A stretch of 64,000 nucleotides of DNA from Roseinatronobacter thiooxidans (GTDB lineage: Bacteria; Pseudomonadota; Alphaproteobacteria; Rhodobacterales; Rhodobacteraceae): assembly GCF_001870675.1 (NCBI RefSeq), contig NZ_MEHT01000023.1:1-64000 (forward strand), written 5' to 3'. Below, piece by piece: positions 43,667 to 51,625 of the stretch (within the stretch, counting starts at the first letter, position 1; every line of letters starts with the position of its first letter). Below the pieces are notes generated by a model, which worked only from the letters and a program-made list of their open reading frames with translations, searched no databases and was not told where the DNA came from. A program made the translations under genes and the position numbers.

Positions 43667-44391
43667 GTGACCGGCTCTTCGGTCAGGTGCATGAAATGGG
43701 CAGCCAGCCCGCCCTTGGGGGCCAGTTGATCGGCGCGCCCTGTCTGAAGGATTTCCCCCTGATGCAGGATAAGTGCCGTGTCTTCAGGGGCCACTTCATC
43801 CACCAGATGTGTCGCCCAAAGAACGGCGATCCCGTCATCGCGCGCCAACGCATGCACATGCGCAGTGATGGCCGCGCGCGATCTTGTATCAAGGCCCACT
43901 GTGGGTTCATCCAGCAGCAACAGGCGGGGGCGGTGCATCAGCGCACGGGCAATTTCCAGCCGCCGCCGGTGGCCGCCATTCAGATTGCGGGCCTTTTCGC
44001 GCGCACGCTCGGCCATATCCAGCCGTTCCAGCACCGCGCCCGCGCGCAAGGCCGCTTCGCGCCGTGACAGCCCGTGCAGCGCGCCGAAATAGGCAAGGTT
44101 GCGCGCCACGCTCAGGTCCAGGTCCAGCGTCATTTGCTGAAACACCACCCCCATGCATGCCAATGCGGCGCGCGGGTTGGTCTGCAAATCCTGCCCCATG
44201 ACGGCAATGCGCCCCTGCCGCGCCACGAACAGTCGCGTCAGAAGTGCAAACAGCGTCGATTTCCCTGCGCCATTGGGGCCAAGAAGGGCGCAGAACTCGC
44301 CCGGCATGACGCGGAAAGAGACGCTGCGCAGCGCCTCTTTCTTGCCGTAGCGAAAGCTGAGATCCGTGACCTCTAGGGCAGGGTCGTGCAT
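43663..44391 (-). CDS. ABC transporter ATP-binding protein, PQQ-dehydrogenase-associated
   Basis: 242 residues with Walker A GPNGAGKST, Q-loop VVFQQMTLD, a signature variant (LNGGHRRRLEIARALM, Asn in place of Ser), Walker B LLLLDEPTVGLDTRS and switch His in VLWATHLVDE. DrrA/CcmA-like exporter ATPase. Its start shares one base with the beta-propeller stop (TGATG) and its end overlaps the permease, so all are co-translated. Partner of the ABC-2 permease. Confidence 0.92.
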   Translation of the reverse strand: MHDPALEVTDLSFRYGKKEALRSVSFRVMPGEFCALLGPNGAGKSTLFALLTRLFVARQGRIAVMGQDLQTNPRAALACMGVVFQQMTLDLDLSVARNLAYFGALHGLSRREAALRAGAVLERLDMAERAREKARNLNGGHRRRLEIARALMHRPRLLLLDEPTVGLDTRSRAAITAHVHALARDDGIAVLWATHLVDEVAPEDTALILHQGEILQTGRADQLAPKGGLAAHFMHLTEEPVT

Positions 44392-45365
44392 CAGCTATCC
44401 GCAGGCCGGTAAGCAGCCCCCCATGGGAAACGGCCCACCTTGACGGATTTGACCGGCTCTTGGCGTTCCAGATCAATGATCGTGACATCACCTGACACGC
44501 CATTGGTGGTAAACAGCTTGGTTTCGTCATCCGACATGGCCATGTGCCAGACGCGGCGGCCCACCAGATGATAATCCAGCACCTCGTAGGTTTCGGCATC
44601 GACCACGGCAATGCGGTTTGCCGGGCCAAGGGCCACATAAACGCGGGTCATATCTTCGGTCAGCTTGAAGCCCACGGGCTGTATGTCATGGGGGTGCACA
44701 TCGGGGATTTCAAAGCGGATTTCGGCCAGTTCTTCAAAAGTTTCGGTGTCAAACACATGCAGCCCCCCACCAATTTCGGCACTGACGAACAGGCGTTTGT
44801 CGTCGCTGGTGAATTCCGCATGGCGCGGGCGCGAGCCGACAAGCGAGTTCTGGAATATCTCATATGTCTCGGTATTGATCCAATGCGCCATATTGGTGGT
44901 CTCGGACGTAGTGATGGCGATGGTGCCCGCGCGGTTGATGGCCTTGCCTTCGGGTTCCACCCCCACCGGAATTTGCGCCACGATCCGGCGATCCACCACA
45001 TCAAGAACCGAGGTGATGTTGTCATCTTCATTCGAGATGTAGATATGGCGGTTGTCGGGGTGCAGGGCAAAGGTTTCGGGGTTCTCGCCCGAGGGCAGGT
45101 TGTGCAGGATTTCGCGCGTCGCCACATCGATCACCTGAATGGTGCTGTCATCGGATGCACACAGATAGGCCACCTTGTGGTCATGGCTGAACATAATGCC
45201 GCGCGGGCGCGCGCCGACTTGAATCGTCTCGATCACTTCCATGCTGGACACGTCGATGATGCTGATCGTGTTGTCGCGCTCGTTCGAGACCCAGACTTCT
45301 TGCGCCACTGCGGGCGCGGCAAGAAGGGTTGTCAGGGCAAGGGCGGATACTGTGCTGCGGATCAT
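44391..45365 (-). CDS. Periplasmic YVTN-type beta-propeller, PQQ-dependent catabolism-associated
   Basis: 324 residues. A signal peptide (IRSTVSALALTTLLAAPAVAQ) is followed by seven repeats of about 42 residues of the YVTN/NHL type: EVWVSNERDNTISIIDVSSMEVIETIQVGARPRGIMFS, VAYLCASDDSTIQVIDVATREILHNLPSG, and so on. The family occurs next to PQQ alcohol dehydrogenases and this ABC exporter; its biochemical role is not established. The C-terminus WGAAYRPADS closes the last blade. Confidence 0.9.
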   Translation of the reverse strand: MIRSTVSALALTTLLAAPAVAQEVWVSNERDNTISIIDVSSMEVIETIQVGARPRGIMFSHDHKVAYLCASDDSTIQVIDVATREILHNLPSGENPETFALHPDNRHIYISNEDDNITSVLDVVDRRIVAQIPVGVEPEGKAINRAGTIAITTSETTNMAHWINTETYEIFQNSLVGSRPRHAEFTSDDKRLFVSAEIGGGLHVFDTETFEELAEIRFEIPDVHPHDIQPVGFKLTEDMTRVYVALGPANRIAVVDAETYEVLDYHLVGRRVWHMAMSDDETKLFTTNGVSGDVTIIDLERQEPVKSVKVGRFPWGAAYRPADS

Positions 45366-45377
45366 TTGGTTTTCCTC

Positions 45378-46547
45378 TCAGTCGAAGGCCGTGCAGGCCG
45401 TTTCGGGGCGGTCGCGCCCCAATGTGTCAAGGGTGCTGACCTCGTGCAGGAAGCCGGGCATGGGTGTCATGGCGACAAGGGCGGTTTTCGTGGCAACGGG
45501 CATGGGCTGGCGCATCTGGCCGTTCCAGTCCCGAAAGGTGATGGCGGCACCTTTGAAGGCGGCCAGCTCGAACGCATCGCTCAGGATGTAGGCGCGAATC
45601 TCGCCCGCATCGTTGCTGCCTGTGCGTGTCACCGCTTCCCCCACCGCGCGTACAGCTGCCCATGCGGCATAGTCCACAGCCCCCATGGGCCGGTCGGCCA
45701 GCCGTTTGAAACGCAGTTGCAACTGTGCCGCGCCGTAAGCTTCGACACGGTCTGACCATGCGTCGGGGCGCGCGCCGCTCGATCCTGCGACAGGGCGCGG
45801 CTCCCATGCGTTGAATTCAAGGAAGGGTCCGAAATCGCCTGCCTCATCGGCCACAAGCATGACATGGTGGCTGGGGAAATCCTGCGTGAAGACCGGAAAT
45901 TCCTGCCCGATATTGCGGCGCATGTCCGACGACATGTCCCATTCCTTCTCTGCGCGGATGCGCGCACCAAACTTGGTGGCGGAATTGCGCAGGGCTTCGG
46001 CAAAAGCCATATCGCTCTCGCGCTGGCCTGTGATCATGACCAGATCGCCCCATCGTTTTGAAATCAGGAATTGCATCAGGGCATCCGCGCGCATTGCGTA
46101 GCTTGGCATGGTGTGCAGCAGGTTCGCGCGACACGCGCCCTCGCGCAGCGCCTCTGCCTCGGCGCTGGCGTTGAAGATCAGCGCGCTTTGGGCCTCTGGC
46201 AGATCGGCCAGTGCCAGAAGTGCCTCGGCGGGGGCATTCACGACCACGATGCTGTGATCGGCCAGCACGGTGCGCGCGGCCTCCAGCCAGTCATCGCCCA
46301 AAGGCACCACTACATCGCTCAGGCTGTAATTATGGCCCATGAACCCGCCCGTCGTGGCGTTATCTGCCAGCCCCAGTGCCGCGCCCATGCGGCCCAGATC
46401 AGCGGGAACCGGGTCCAGATTGGTCAGCACAGGGGGCCGCTCGATTTCCAGTTCCAGATAGGCAATCGGCACTTCAATCGTAGCCAGCGCGGCATTGGCG
46501 GCAAGGCTTGCGAGAAGGGTCGGAATGACAAGGGGCGTGGGTTTCAT
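45378..46547 (-). CDS. ABC substrate-binding protein, PQQ alcohol dehydrogenase system
   Basis: 389 residues from the ATG at 46547 (GGGAGGAGG upstream). Signal peptide (TPLVIPTLLASLAANAALA), then a periplasmic-binding type I fold reminiscent of branched-chain amino-acid binding proteins: IPIAYLELEIERPPV-like opening, MGAALGLADNATTGGFMGHNYSL, HSIVVVNAPAEALLALADL, DLVMITGQRESDMAFAEALR. Characteristic of PQQ-dehydrogenase gene clusters, where it is paired, unusually, with an exporter-type ABC set. First gene of the minus operon and divergent from the cupredoxin-like gene. Confidence 0.9.
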   Translation of the reverse strand: MKPTPLVIPTLLASLAANAALATIEVPIAYLELEIERPPVLTNLDPVPADLGRMGAALGLADNATTGGFMGHNYSLSDVVVPLGDDWLEAARTVLADHSIVVVNAPAEALLALADLPEAQSALIFNASAEAEALREGACRANLLHTMPSYAMRADALMQFLISKRWGDLVMITGQRESDMAFAEALRNSATKFGARIRAEKEWDMSSDMRRNIGQEFPVFTQDFPSHHVMLVADEAGDFGPFLEFNAWEPRPVAGSSGARPDAWSDRVEAYGAAQLQLRFKRLADRPMGAVDYAAWAAVRAVGEAVTRTGSNDAGEIRAYILSDAFELAAFKGAAITFRDWNGQMRQPMPVATKTALVAMTPMPGFLHEVSTLDTLGRDRPETACTAFD

Positions 46548-46610
46548 ATGGCCTCCTCCCAAAGGTTAGGAAGAGGCTAGCCACAGGGCAGGGCGCGCGA
46601 AATAGGACTT

Positions 46611-46636
46611 TGGTCCGATAGACCATGGTCGTATTC
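46611..46636 (+). promoter_or_regulatory. Repeated TGGTC-type activator site, promoter A
   Basis: TGGTCCGATAG (46611-46621) and TGGTCGTATTC (46626-46636) are direct repeats 15 bp apart; the second lies within the palindrome GACCATGGTC. A -10-like TAGGCT (46658-46663) lies 32 bp after the second repeat. The same layout occurs at 47117-47168 and, on the other strand, at 51439-51475. It probably binds a regulator of the PQQ genes and controls the cupredoxin-like gene and perhaps the divergent operon. Confidence 0.5.
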
Positions 46637-46693
46637 CCATCGTTGCGCCGCTCTGACTAGGCTGAGACGATCATGCAGATGGAGGAGATAAAC

Positions 46694-47119
46694 ATGATAC
46701 GCATCACGACACTGGCGGCCGCGTCCCTGCTGGCCTTTGGCGGGGCGGCGCATGCGATAGGGGGCGATCTGTCATCGCTGCCCGAGGCGCTGGAGCTGCA
46801 GGTCGGCACCGGAGACAATGGATTTGGCATGGAGCCCAGTGAATTCCAGATGCAAACCGGGCAGGCTTATCGCCTGAAGGTTCAGGCGGTAGGCTGGCAC
46901 GAATGCAACTGGCAAGCGCCACGCTTTTTTCAGAACGCATGGCTGCGCAAGATCGAGGCCGGGAATATGGAAATCAAGGTCGCCCAGCTTAATGAGCTGG
47001 AAATGGATGCAGACGGCGAGGTGGAGCTTTTCTTCGTGCCGATTCGTCCGGGCACATACAGCTTTGGCTGCCGTGGTCTGGAAGATCGCGGGATGACCGG
47101 CACATTTGTCGTCCAATAG
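46694..47119 (+). CDS. Small exported cupredoxin-like protein
   Basis: 141 residues from the ATG at 46694 (GGAGGAGAT upstream). Signal peptide (IRITTLAAASLLAFGGAAHA). The mature domain follows cupredoxin strand order and ends YSFGCRGLEDRGMTGTFVVQ. Candidate copper ligands are His69 (VGWHECNW), Cys126 and Met134. The second His expected between Cys and Met is absent (CRGLEDRGM), so either the copper site is atypical or it is lost. It may carry electrons from the PQQ enzyme or deliver metal. Followed by a separate promoter-like motif and the cytochrome gene. Confidence 0.75.
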   Translation: MIRITTLAAASLLAFGGAAHAIGGDLSSLPEALELQVGTGDNGFGMEPSEFQMQTGQAYRLKVQAVGWHECNWQAPRFFQNAWLRKIEAGNMEIKVAQLNELEMDADGEVELFFVPIRPGTYSFGCRGLEDRGMTGTFVVQ

Positions 47120-47142
47120 TCGCATAGCCCATGGTCGAATAG
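47117..47142 (+). promoter_or_regulatory. Repeated TGGTCG-type activator site, promoter B
   Basis: TAGTCGCATAG (47117-47127) and TGGTCGAATAG (47132-47142) are direct repeats 15 bp apart; the first overlaps the stop codon of the cupredoxin-like gene. A -10-like TAGGGT lies at 47163-47168, 31 bp after the second repeat start. It matches the architecture of promoter A and would drive the cytochrome c and MoxJ-like genes. Confidence 0.5.
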
Positions 47143-47197
47143 CGCGGGCAGGGTGGCTTCGCTAGGGTCAATGCCAAGACACAGTCCGGAGGAAAGA

Positions 47198-47908
47198 ATG
47201 CCCTATCATCTGAATATCCTGTCATCGGCGGCACTTGCTGTCACCTTGTCAACATCGCTGGCGCTGGCCCATGGGGATGTCGCACCTCAGCCTGTGAACA
47301 CCGAAGGACTGCCGGACCTTGCCAGCGGGTGGGAGCTTGAAAACCCGTTCCGCGATCCGGCTGGCGACTATTGGGAACGTGCCCTGCGCATCGGTGACAG
47401 CGCCTATAACCAGAATTGCGCGCGCTGCCACGGGCTGGAGGTCGTCTCGGGCGGGCTGGCGCCGGACCTGCGCTATCTGATGGCCGAGGAAATGGATGAT
47501 GAGTGGTATATGGAGCGTATTCGCCGTGGCTCTGGCGAACGGATGCCTGCCTATGAAGATCTGATGAACCAGCAGGCCATGTGGGCGATCCGCACTTTCA
47601 TCGAAACACGGCCAGACCCGGATGGGATTGCCGAATTCATGCCGCGCTTGCGTGACATCCGCGACGGGTTGCGCGACAAACAGGAAGCGATTGCCGCAGG
47701 CACCGCGACAGACGCCGATTATGCCGATGAAATCGCAGCCCTCCATGCCGAGTTGATGGAGATTGCCGTGGCTGTGCCCACCCTGTCAGGCGCACCCAAA
47801 GCCGACAGCATTGCACGCCGCGCGGCGGTTATTCTGGAACGCGGCGGCGAGCGGTTCTTGCGCGATGCGGATGAGACTCTGACCATCGGCCTGTCTGTCG
47901 CGCGCTAG
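47198..47908 (+). CDS. Periplasmic c-type cytochrome of the PQQ system
   Basis: 236 residues from the ATG at 47198 (GGAGGAAAG upstream). Signal peptide (HLNILSSAALAVTLSTSLALA). Single heme-binding motif CARCH (residues 74-78) with a likely axial Met in GERMPAYEDLMNQQAMWAIRTFI. The region after residue about 150 is a charged helical extension. Probable electron acceptor of the PQQ-dependent dehydrogenase (PedF/MoxG-like role). Unusually long for such cytochromes because of the C-terminal helices. Followed 24 bp later by the MoxJ-like gene. Confidence 0.9.
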   Translation: MPYHLNILSSAALAVTLSTSLALAHGDVAPQPVNTEGLPDLASGWELENPFRDPAGDYWERALRIGDSAYNQNCARCHGLEVVSGGLAPDLRYLMAEEMDDEWYMERIRRGSGERMPAYEDLMNQQAMWAIRTFIETRPDPDGIAEFMPRLRDIRDGLRDKQEAIAAGTATDADYADEIAALHAELMEIAVAVPTLSGAPKADSIARRAAVILERGGERFLRDADETLTIGLSVAR

Positions 47909-47931
47909 ACCGGATCAGAACGGAGATGTGA

Positions 47932-48828
47932 ATGTCCCTCAGAACCTCCCTGTCAGCCGTGATGCTGATGACTGTCCTGACCCTCGCGGGGTCAGGACTT
48001 TTTGCCCGTGAATACCCGTCAGACGATTCAGGCCGTGACCGTGTTGGCATCGACTATGATGCGATCATGGAACGCGGCTATATCGAGGTCGGGGTTTATC
48101 AGGATTTCGCGCCTTATTCGTGGCGCAACGGCTCGGGGCAGTTGGTGGGTGTCGATGTTGATCTGGCGCAGCTTATCGCGGACGGGCTGGGGGTCGAGCT
48201 GCGCGTGATCGATCTGCCCGCAGATGAGGATGTTGACACCGATCTGCGCAACTATATCTGGCGGGGGCATTACATGGGGCGGCGCGTGGTCAACGTGCTG
48301 ATGCGCGTGCCCTATAACCGCGAACTGGATTACCGCAACGAACTGGCCGCGCTGACCGGACGCTATGCGCAGGAACGCATCGCCATTGGCTACCGTGTCT
48401 CGGATTATGCGGACGAGCCACCCTGGCCGGGAAGCTTCACCACCAAAACCGTGGCGGTCGAAAACCACTCCCTGCCCGATTTCTACCTGACCGGATTGCA
48501 ACAGGGCGCGCTGATGTCCAACATCAGCCGCCGCCGCACCCTGTCCGAAGCGGTTGATCTGTTGCGCATGGGCGAGGTGAGTGCGGTGATGGGCAGTCGC
48601 GCGCAGCTGGAGCATTTCCTGCGCGATGACCCGGAATTTGCAGTTGAAAGCGGGCCGTTGCCGGGGCTGGCTATCGGGTCATGGCCGGTCGGTATTGCAA
48701 CGGCATTCTATACAGCGCGGATGCTGAGCTATGAGGTCGATGACATCCTGACAGCGGCCGTGCGCGACGGGCGGGTGGCGGCGATCTACCACGCCCATGG
48801 GCTGAGTTGGGACGAACCGGGGCGGTGA
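47932..48828 (+). CDS. MoxJ-like quinoprotein-dehydrogenase-associated binding protein
   Basis: 298 residues. A signal peptide (SLRTSLSAVMLMTVLTLAGSGLFA) is followed by an SBP_bac_3-like fold: DAIMERGYIEVGVYQDFAPYSWRNGSGQLVGVDVDLAQLIADGLGVEL, then SEAVDLLRMGEVSAVMGSRAQLEHFL. Proteins of this type accompany PQQ methanol/ethanol dehydrogenases (MxaJ/XoxJ). They are thought to help cofactor or metal loading rather than transport. The conserved carboxylate-binding Arg of amino-acid binding proteins is not evident. Second gene after the cytochrome; converges with the ABC genes at 49051. Confidence 0.9.
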   Translation: MSLRTSLSAVMLMTVLTLAGSGLFAREYPSDDSGRDRVGIDYDAIMERGYIEVGVYQDFAPYSWRNGSGQLVGVDVDLAQLIADGLGVELRVIDLPADEDVDTDLRNYIWRGHYMGRRVVNVLMRVPYNRELDYRNELAALTGRYAQERIAIGYRVSDYADEPPWPGSFTTKTVAVENHSLPDFYLTGLQQGALMSNISRRRTLSEAVDLLRMGEVSAVMGSRAQLEHFLRDDPEFAVESGPLPGLAIGSWPVGIATAFYTARMLSYEVDDILTAAVRDGRVAAIYHAHGLSWDEPGR

Positions 48829-48862
48829 GCGCCCGTCCTGCCCCGGCTTGGTCTGACACGAG

Positions 48863-49053
48863 GTGCCGGATCAAGTCCGGCACGGCGTCGCGCCGGACTT
48901 GATCCGGCGCCTCTTGCCGTGTCTGCCATGTGGAACGGCAGAAAAGCTTGCCTAGAGAAATTTCAGAAAAACTGACAGGTTTTTTGGTTCGAATTTGCGG
49001 CAAAACAGAAAGTTAAAGCGTTTCGGCATCTCAAGGAAACCCGAAACGCTTTA
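48863..49053. repeat. Intergenic repeat element, copy 1
   Basis: Contains two mirror-image hairpins: GTGCCGGA/TCCGGCAC around TCAAG (48863-48883) and GCGCCGGA/TCCGGCGC around CTTGA (48890-48910). Then come CTCTTGCC, an AT-rich block (AATTTCAGAAAAA, CAAAACA) and the AAAGCGTTTCGG hairpin. The part from about 48887 to 49053 matches the reverse complement of 56519-56690 block by block. Both copies lie between convergent genes, so it looks like a dispersed repeat co-opted as a terminator. Confidence 0.75.
49015..49052. terminator. Bidirectional hairpin terminator in repeat copy 1
   Basis: AAAGCGTTTCGG (49015-49026) pairs perfectly with CCGAAACGCTTT (49041-49052), a 12-bp stem with a 14-nt loop. 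Its right end overlaps the stop codon of the minus-strand ATPase gene. It separates the MoxJ-like gene from that convergent gene. Confidence 0.65.
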
Positions 49054-49629
49054 GGCCAATGCGCCCAGCATCATCTGCCGTGTTGCCAGCCGGTCGGCCT
49101 CGGCCTGCGCATGGGTGACGAATACGGTCGCGGGCCGTTGCTCGGCGATCACGCTTTCTGTCAGGGCCAGCATATCGGTGACAAGCGCGGTATCCAGCGA
49201 CACGAAAGGTTCATCCAGCAGCAAAATTGCGGGTTTGGCCGCATAGGCGCGCGCCAGCGACAGCCGGCGTTGCTGGCCAAGCGACAATTGCCCCGGATAC
49301 ATCCCGCCCTTGCCCGCAAGCCCCACGCGCGCCAGCGCGGCTTGTGCCTGCGTGGCATCTACCCCTGCTGTCAGGCGCAGATTGTCCAGAGCTGTGCGCC
49401 ACGGCATCAGCGTGGGTTCCTGAAACACCATCGCCAGACGCCCCTCGCGCCGGATCTCGCCGGTGAAATCTGCATCCAGCCCTGCCAGCAGGCGCAAGAG
49501 CGTTGACTTGCCAACCCCGGAGGGCCCAAGCACCGCCAGCACCTCGCCGCGCCTGACCTGAAACATGACATCGCGCAAGACAGGCAGCGCGCCAAAGCTT
49601 TTGGCGTGGATGGCCGCGTGCAGGCTCAT
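49051..49629 (-). CDS. ABC transporter ATP-binding protein (NitT/TauT type) in the PQQ region
   Basis: 192 residues, short for the family. Walker A GPSGVGKST, Q-loop MVFQEPTLMPWRT, signature LSLGQQRRLSLARAYA (Gly-Gly replaced by Leu-Gly), Walker B ILLLDEPFVSLDTAL, switch His in VFVTHAQAEADRLA. It lacks the usual C-terminal 40-60 residues. The ATG at 49629 overlaps the permease stop (ATGA). Third gene of a minus-strand importer operon divergent from the PQQ dehydrogenase. Confidence 0.9.
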   Translation of the reverse strand: MSLHAAIHAKSFGALPVLRDVMFQVRRGEVLAVLGPSGVGKSTLLRLLAGLDADFTGEIRREGRLAMVFQEPTLMPWRTALDNLRLTAGVDATQAQAALARVGLAGKGGMYPGQLSLGQQRRLSLARAYAAKPAILLLDEPFVSLDTALVTDMLALTESVIAEQRPATVFVTHAQAEADRLATRQMMLGALA

Positions 49630-50444
49630 GCCTCTCTCCAACGGCGCGCGCGCGCCTCGAGAGGTTGCAAGACCAGCGTTTCAATCGCCAGCATGACCCC
49701 GATAAAGCTGAGCGCATAGACCATCACCATTGTCACATCGAACATCTGGAAATGCAGGTGTATCTTGAACCCAACCCCTTGTCCGCGCCCCAGAAATTCC
49801 ACCACCAGCACAATCTTCCAGATCAGGCTGAGGCCCGAGCGCGCGGTCGAGGCCAGATGCGGCGCAAGCTGCGGCAGCAGGATATGGCGCAGGCGTGCCA
49901 TGCGCGTCATGCCGAACACCTGCGCCATATCGGCCAGCTGGCCGTTCAGCGCGCGCGCCCCTTCGCGCAACATGGCCGTGACCAGCGGGATTTTATTGAT
50001 CGCCACGGCCACGATGGCGGCGGTTTCATTCAGCCCGATCCATAAAAAGCACAGCACAATCACCACCAGCGCGGGCAGGTTGAGGAAAAACACCAGCCAC
50101 GGGTCAAGCCAGCGGTTCAGCCTTGGCATAAGCCCCATCAGAATGCCAAGCACCAACCCCAGCGACATGGCAGCGACGAAAGCCTGCACCACCCGCCACA
50201 GGGTGGCCCCCAGATGATGCCACAACGCGCCCGACATGGCTTCGGCCCCAAGGCGCGGCAGCACGATCTGCGGCCCCGGCAACACCATCGGATCGGCCTT
50301 GAGCCATGACAACCCCCACCAGAAGACCAGCAGCCCCGACAGCGACAGCCCGCGCACCACCCAGTTTGGCAAGGCGCGGGGTGGGGGAATGGCACTCTGT
50401 CCGCTGGTCAGGCGGGCGGTGTCACTCAGCGCCATGCGGGTCAC
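49626..50444 (-). CDS. ABC transporter permease (NitT/TauT type) in the PQQ region
   Basis: 272 residues, about six helices, with the coupling motif MAQVFGMTRMARLRHILLPQLAPHLASTARSGLSLIWKIVLVVEFLGRGQGVG. The GTG at 50444 overlaps the stop of the binding protein gene (GTGA); an ATG nine bases later is possible. Forms one importer with the neighbouring genes. The ligand is unknown; an organic metallophore, cofactor precursor or alcohol-derived acid are all conceivable. Confidence 0.9.
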   Translation of the reverse strand: MTRMALSDTARLTSGQSAIPPPRALPNWVVRGLSLSGLLVFWWGLSWLKADPMVLPGPQIVLPRLGAEAMSGALWHHLGATLWRVVQAFVAAMSLGLVLGILMGLMPRLNRWLDPWLVFFLNLPALVVIVLCFLWIGLNETAAIVAVAINKIPLVTAMLREGARALNGQLADMAQVFGMTRMARLRHILLPQLAPHLASTARSGLSLIWKIVLVVEFLGRGQGVGFKIHLHFQMFDVTMVMVYALSFIGVMLAIETLVLQPLEARARRWREA

Positions 50445-51412
50445 GATCCCAAAGGCACAAAAACACCTTCCGGCAGGTCGGTTGCCGTGCCAACCAGCTC
50501 TTCTCCGCCCAGTTCCACCATCAGGCGGAACATGGTCCGCGCCGAGGCTTCGCTGATCGGGCCATCACTGGGAACGCCTGCCCGAAACCCTGCCTTGAGG
50601 GCTGAAAATTCCCCGTCATCTGCGGCATTCATCACCGGGCGCAACCTGTCCCAATCTGCGTCAGAGGTGGTCAGTTGCGTTTTCGCATCGCGCGAGGCAG
50701 CAGCGAAGGCGGCCACCAGTTCGGGCCTCTCTGCCACCAGCGCGGATTGGACCACATAGCCCAGAAGTGGCATTGCAGGGTCCATTCCCAGCGCCTCTGC
50801 CGCGTCCGAGACGGAAATCAGATGCCGCATCCCTGCGGCTTCCTGTTTGGCCATGAAATGCCAGAAATTGATCGCACCGCCCAACTCACCCGAACGCGAG
50901 GTCTGAAAGATCAGCGGCGGGGCACCGTAAACCTGTTCGGTCGCGGCCATCAGATCAAACCCTTGCTGCGCCGCATAGGCGCGCAGGATCAGCCAGCTTT
51001 TGTCATTTGGGCCACCGGCAATGCCGATCTTCTCACCGGCCAGATCCTGCAAGGTCCGGGCGGGGCTGTCTGCGGGCACCATCACCCCCCCGACAGCACG
51101 GCTATAGGGGATAAACGCGATATCCTGACCCGCTGCCCGCTGCCGCGCAACCCAGATCCAGTCATCGACAATGACATCGACCGCGCCGCCCTGAAAGGCA
51201 ATCTGGCCCGCTGCCTTGCCCGCGACCTCTTGTATCTCCAGTCGAAAGCCGTTGGCGGTGTCGAAGCCGTGGTGCCGGATTGTGTCCAACTCCCATGCGA
51301 CAGTGCCGCCAGCCTGACTGGCGATTGTCAGGACCGGTAAATCCGCCAGAACCGGACCGGCGGCAAAGGTCAGCGCGAAGGCCGCGCGCCGGAAGCTTGT
51401 GAATATCGACAT
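50441..51412 (-). CDS. ABC substrate-binding protein (NMT1/SsuA-like) in the PQQ region
   Basis: 323 residues. A signal peptide ([20 protein letters not shown]) is followed by [68 protein letters not shown], a pattern of the NitT/TauT binding-protein class. Start ATG at 51412 has GGGAGGAGA upstream; the frame extends further upstream but only through the divergent promoter and the dehydrogenase gene. Divergent from the PQQ dehydrogenase and sharing its promoter region, so it is likely induced with it. Confidence 0.9.
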   Translation of the reverse strand: MSIFTSFRRAAFALTFAAGPVLADLPVLTIASQAGGTVAWELDTIRHHGFDTANGFRLEIQEVAGKAAGQIAFQGGAVDVIVDDWIWVARQRAAGQDIAFIPYSRAVGGVMVPADSPARTLQDLAGEKIGIAGGPNDKSWLILRAYAAQQGFDLMAATEQVYGAPPLIFQTSRSGELGGAINFWHFMAKQEAAGMRHLISVSDAAEALGMDPAMPLLGYVVQSALVAERPELVAAFAAASRDAKTQLTTSDADWDRLRPVMNAADDGEFSALKAGFRAGVPSDGPISEASARTMFRLMVELGGEELVGTATDLPEGVFVPLGS

Positions 51413-51438
51413 GGTCTCTCCTCCCAACATGTGACCGC

Positions 51439-51529
51439 AGGATATGCCCTGACGCCTGCGCCTCCTATTCGACCAAAGGCCAAGACCCGGCAGCGCCTGT
51501 CGCACAAAGGTCGTAAGACCAAAGGCCAA
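51439..51529. promoter_or_regulatory. Divergent promoter region with TGGTCGAATAG motif, promoter C
   Basis: On the minus strand TGGTCGAATAG (complement of 51465-51475) lies 31 bp before a -10-like TATCCT (complement of 51439-51444), the same layout as promoters A and B. A related site, minus-strand TGGTCTTACGA (51511-51521), lies 46 bp further upstream. As a consequence GACCAAAGGCCAA appears twice on the plus strand (51471-51483, 51517-51529). GGTC-GTAA-GACC at 51509-51520 is palindromic. These sites can serve both the importer and the dehydrogenase gene. Confidence 0.5.
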
Positions 51530-51625
51530 TTTCGCGGCCCTCACGTTTTCGGGATACTTCGTGTCACTTATGTTGCCGCGCCGTGCCGATACCCGGCCAA
51601 GCCCGGCCCTTTGGGAGGAAGATCG

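Noticed and set aside
42029-43729. Long plus-strand frames opposite the PQQ-region ABC permease and Sel1-like gene
   Set aside because: They are antisense to well-supported genes and show low-complexity Gln/His/Gly sequence without domain motifs.
44544-45755. A 403-codon plus-strand frame opposite the beta-propeller
   Set aside because: The minus strand carries a signal peptide and seven YVTN repeats; the plus frame is a shadow with no motif.
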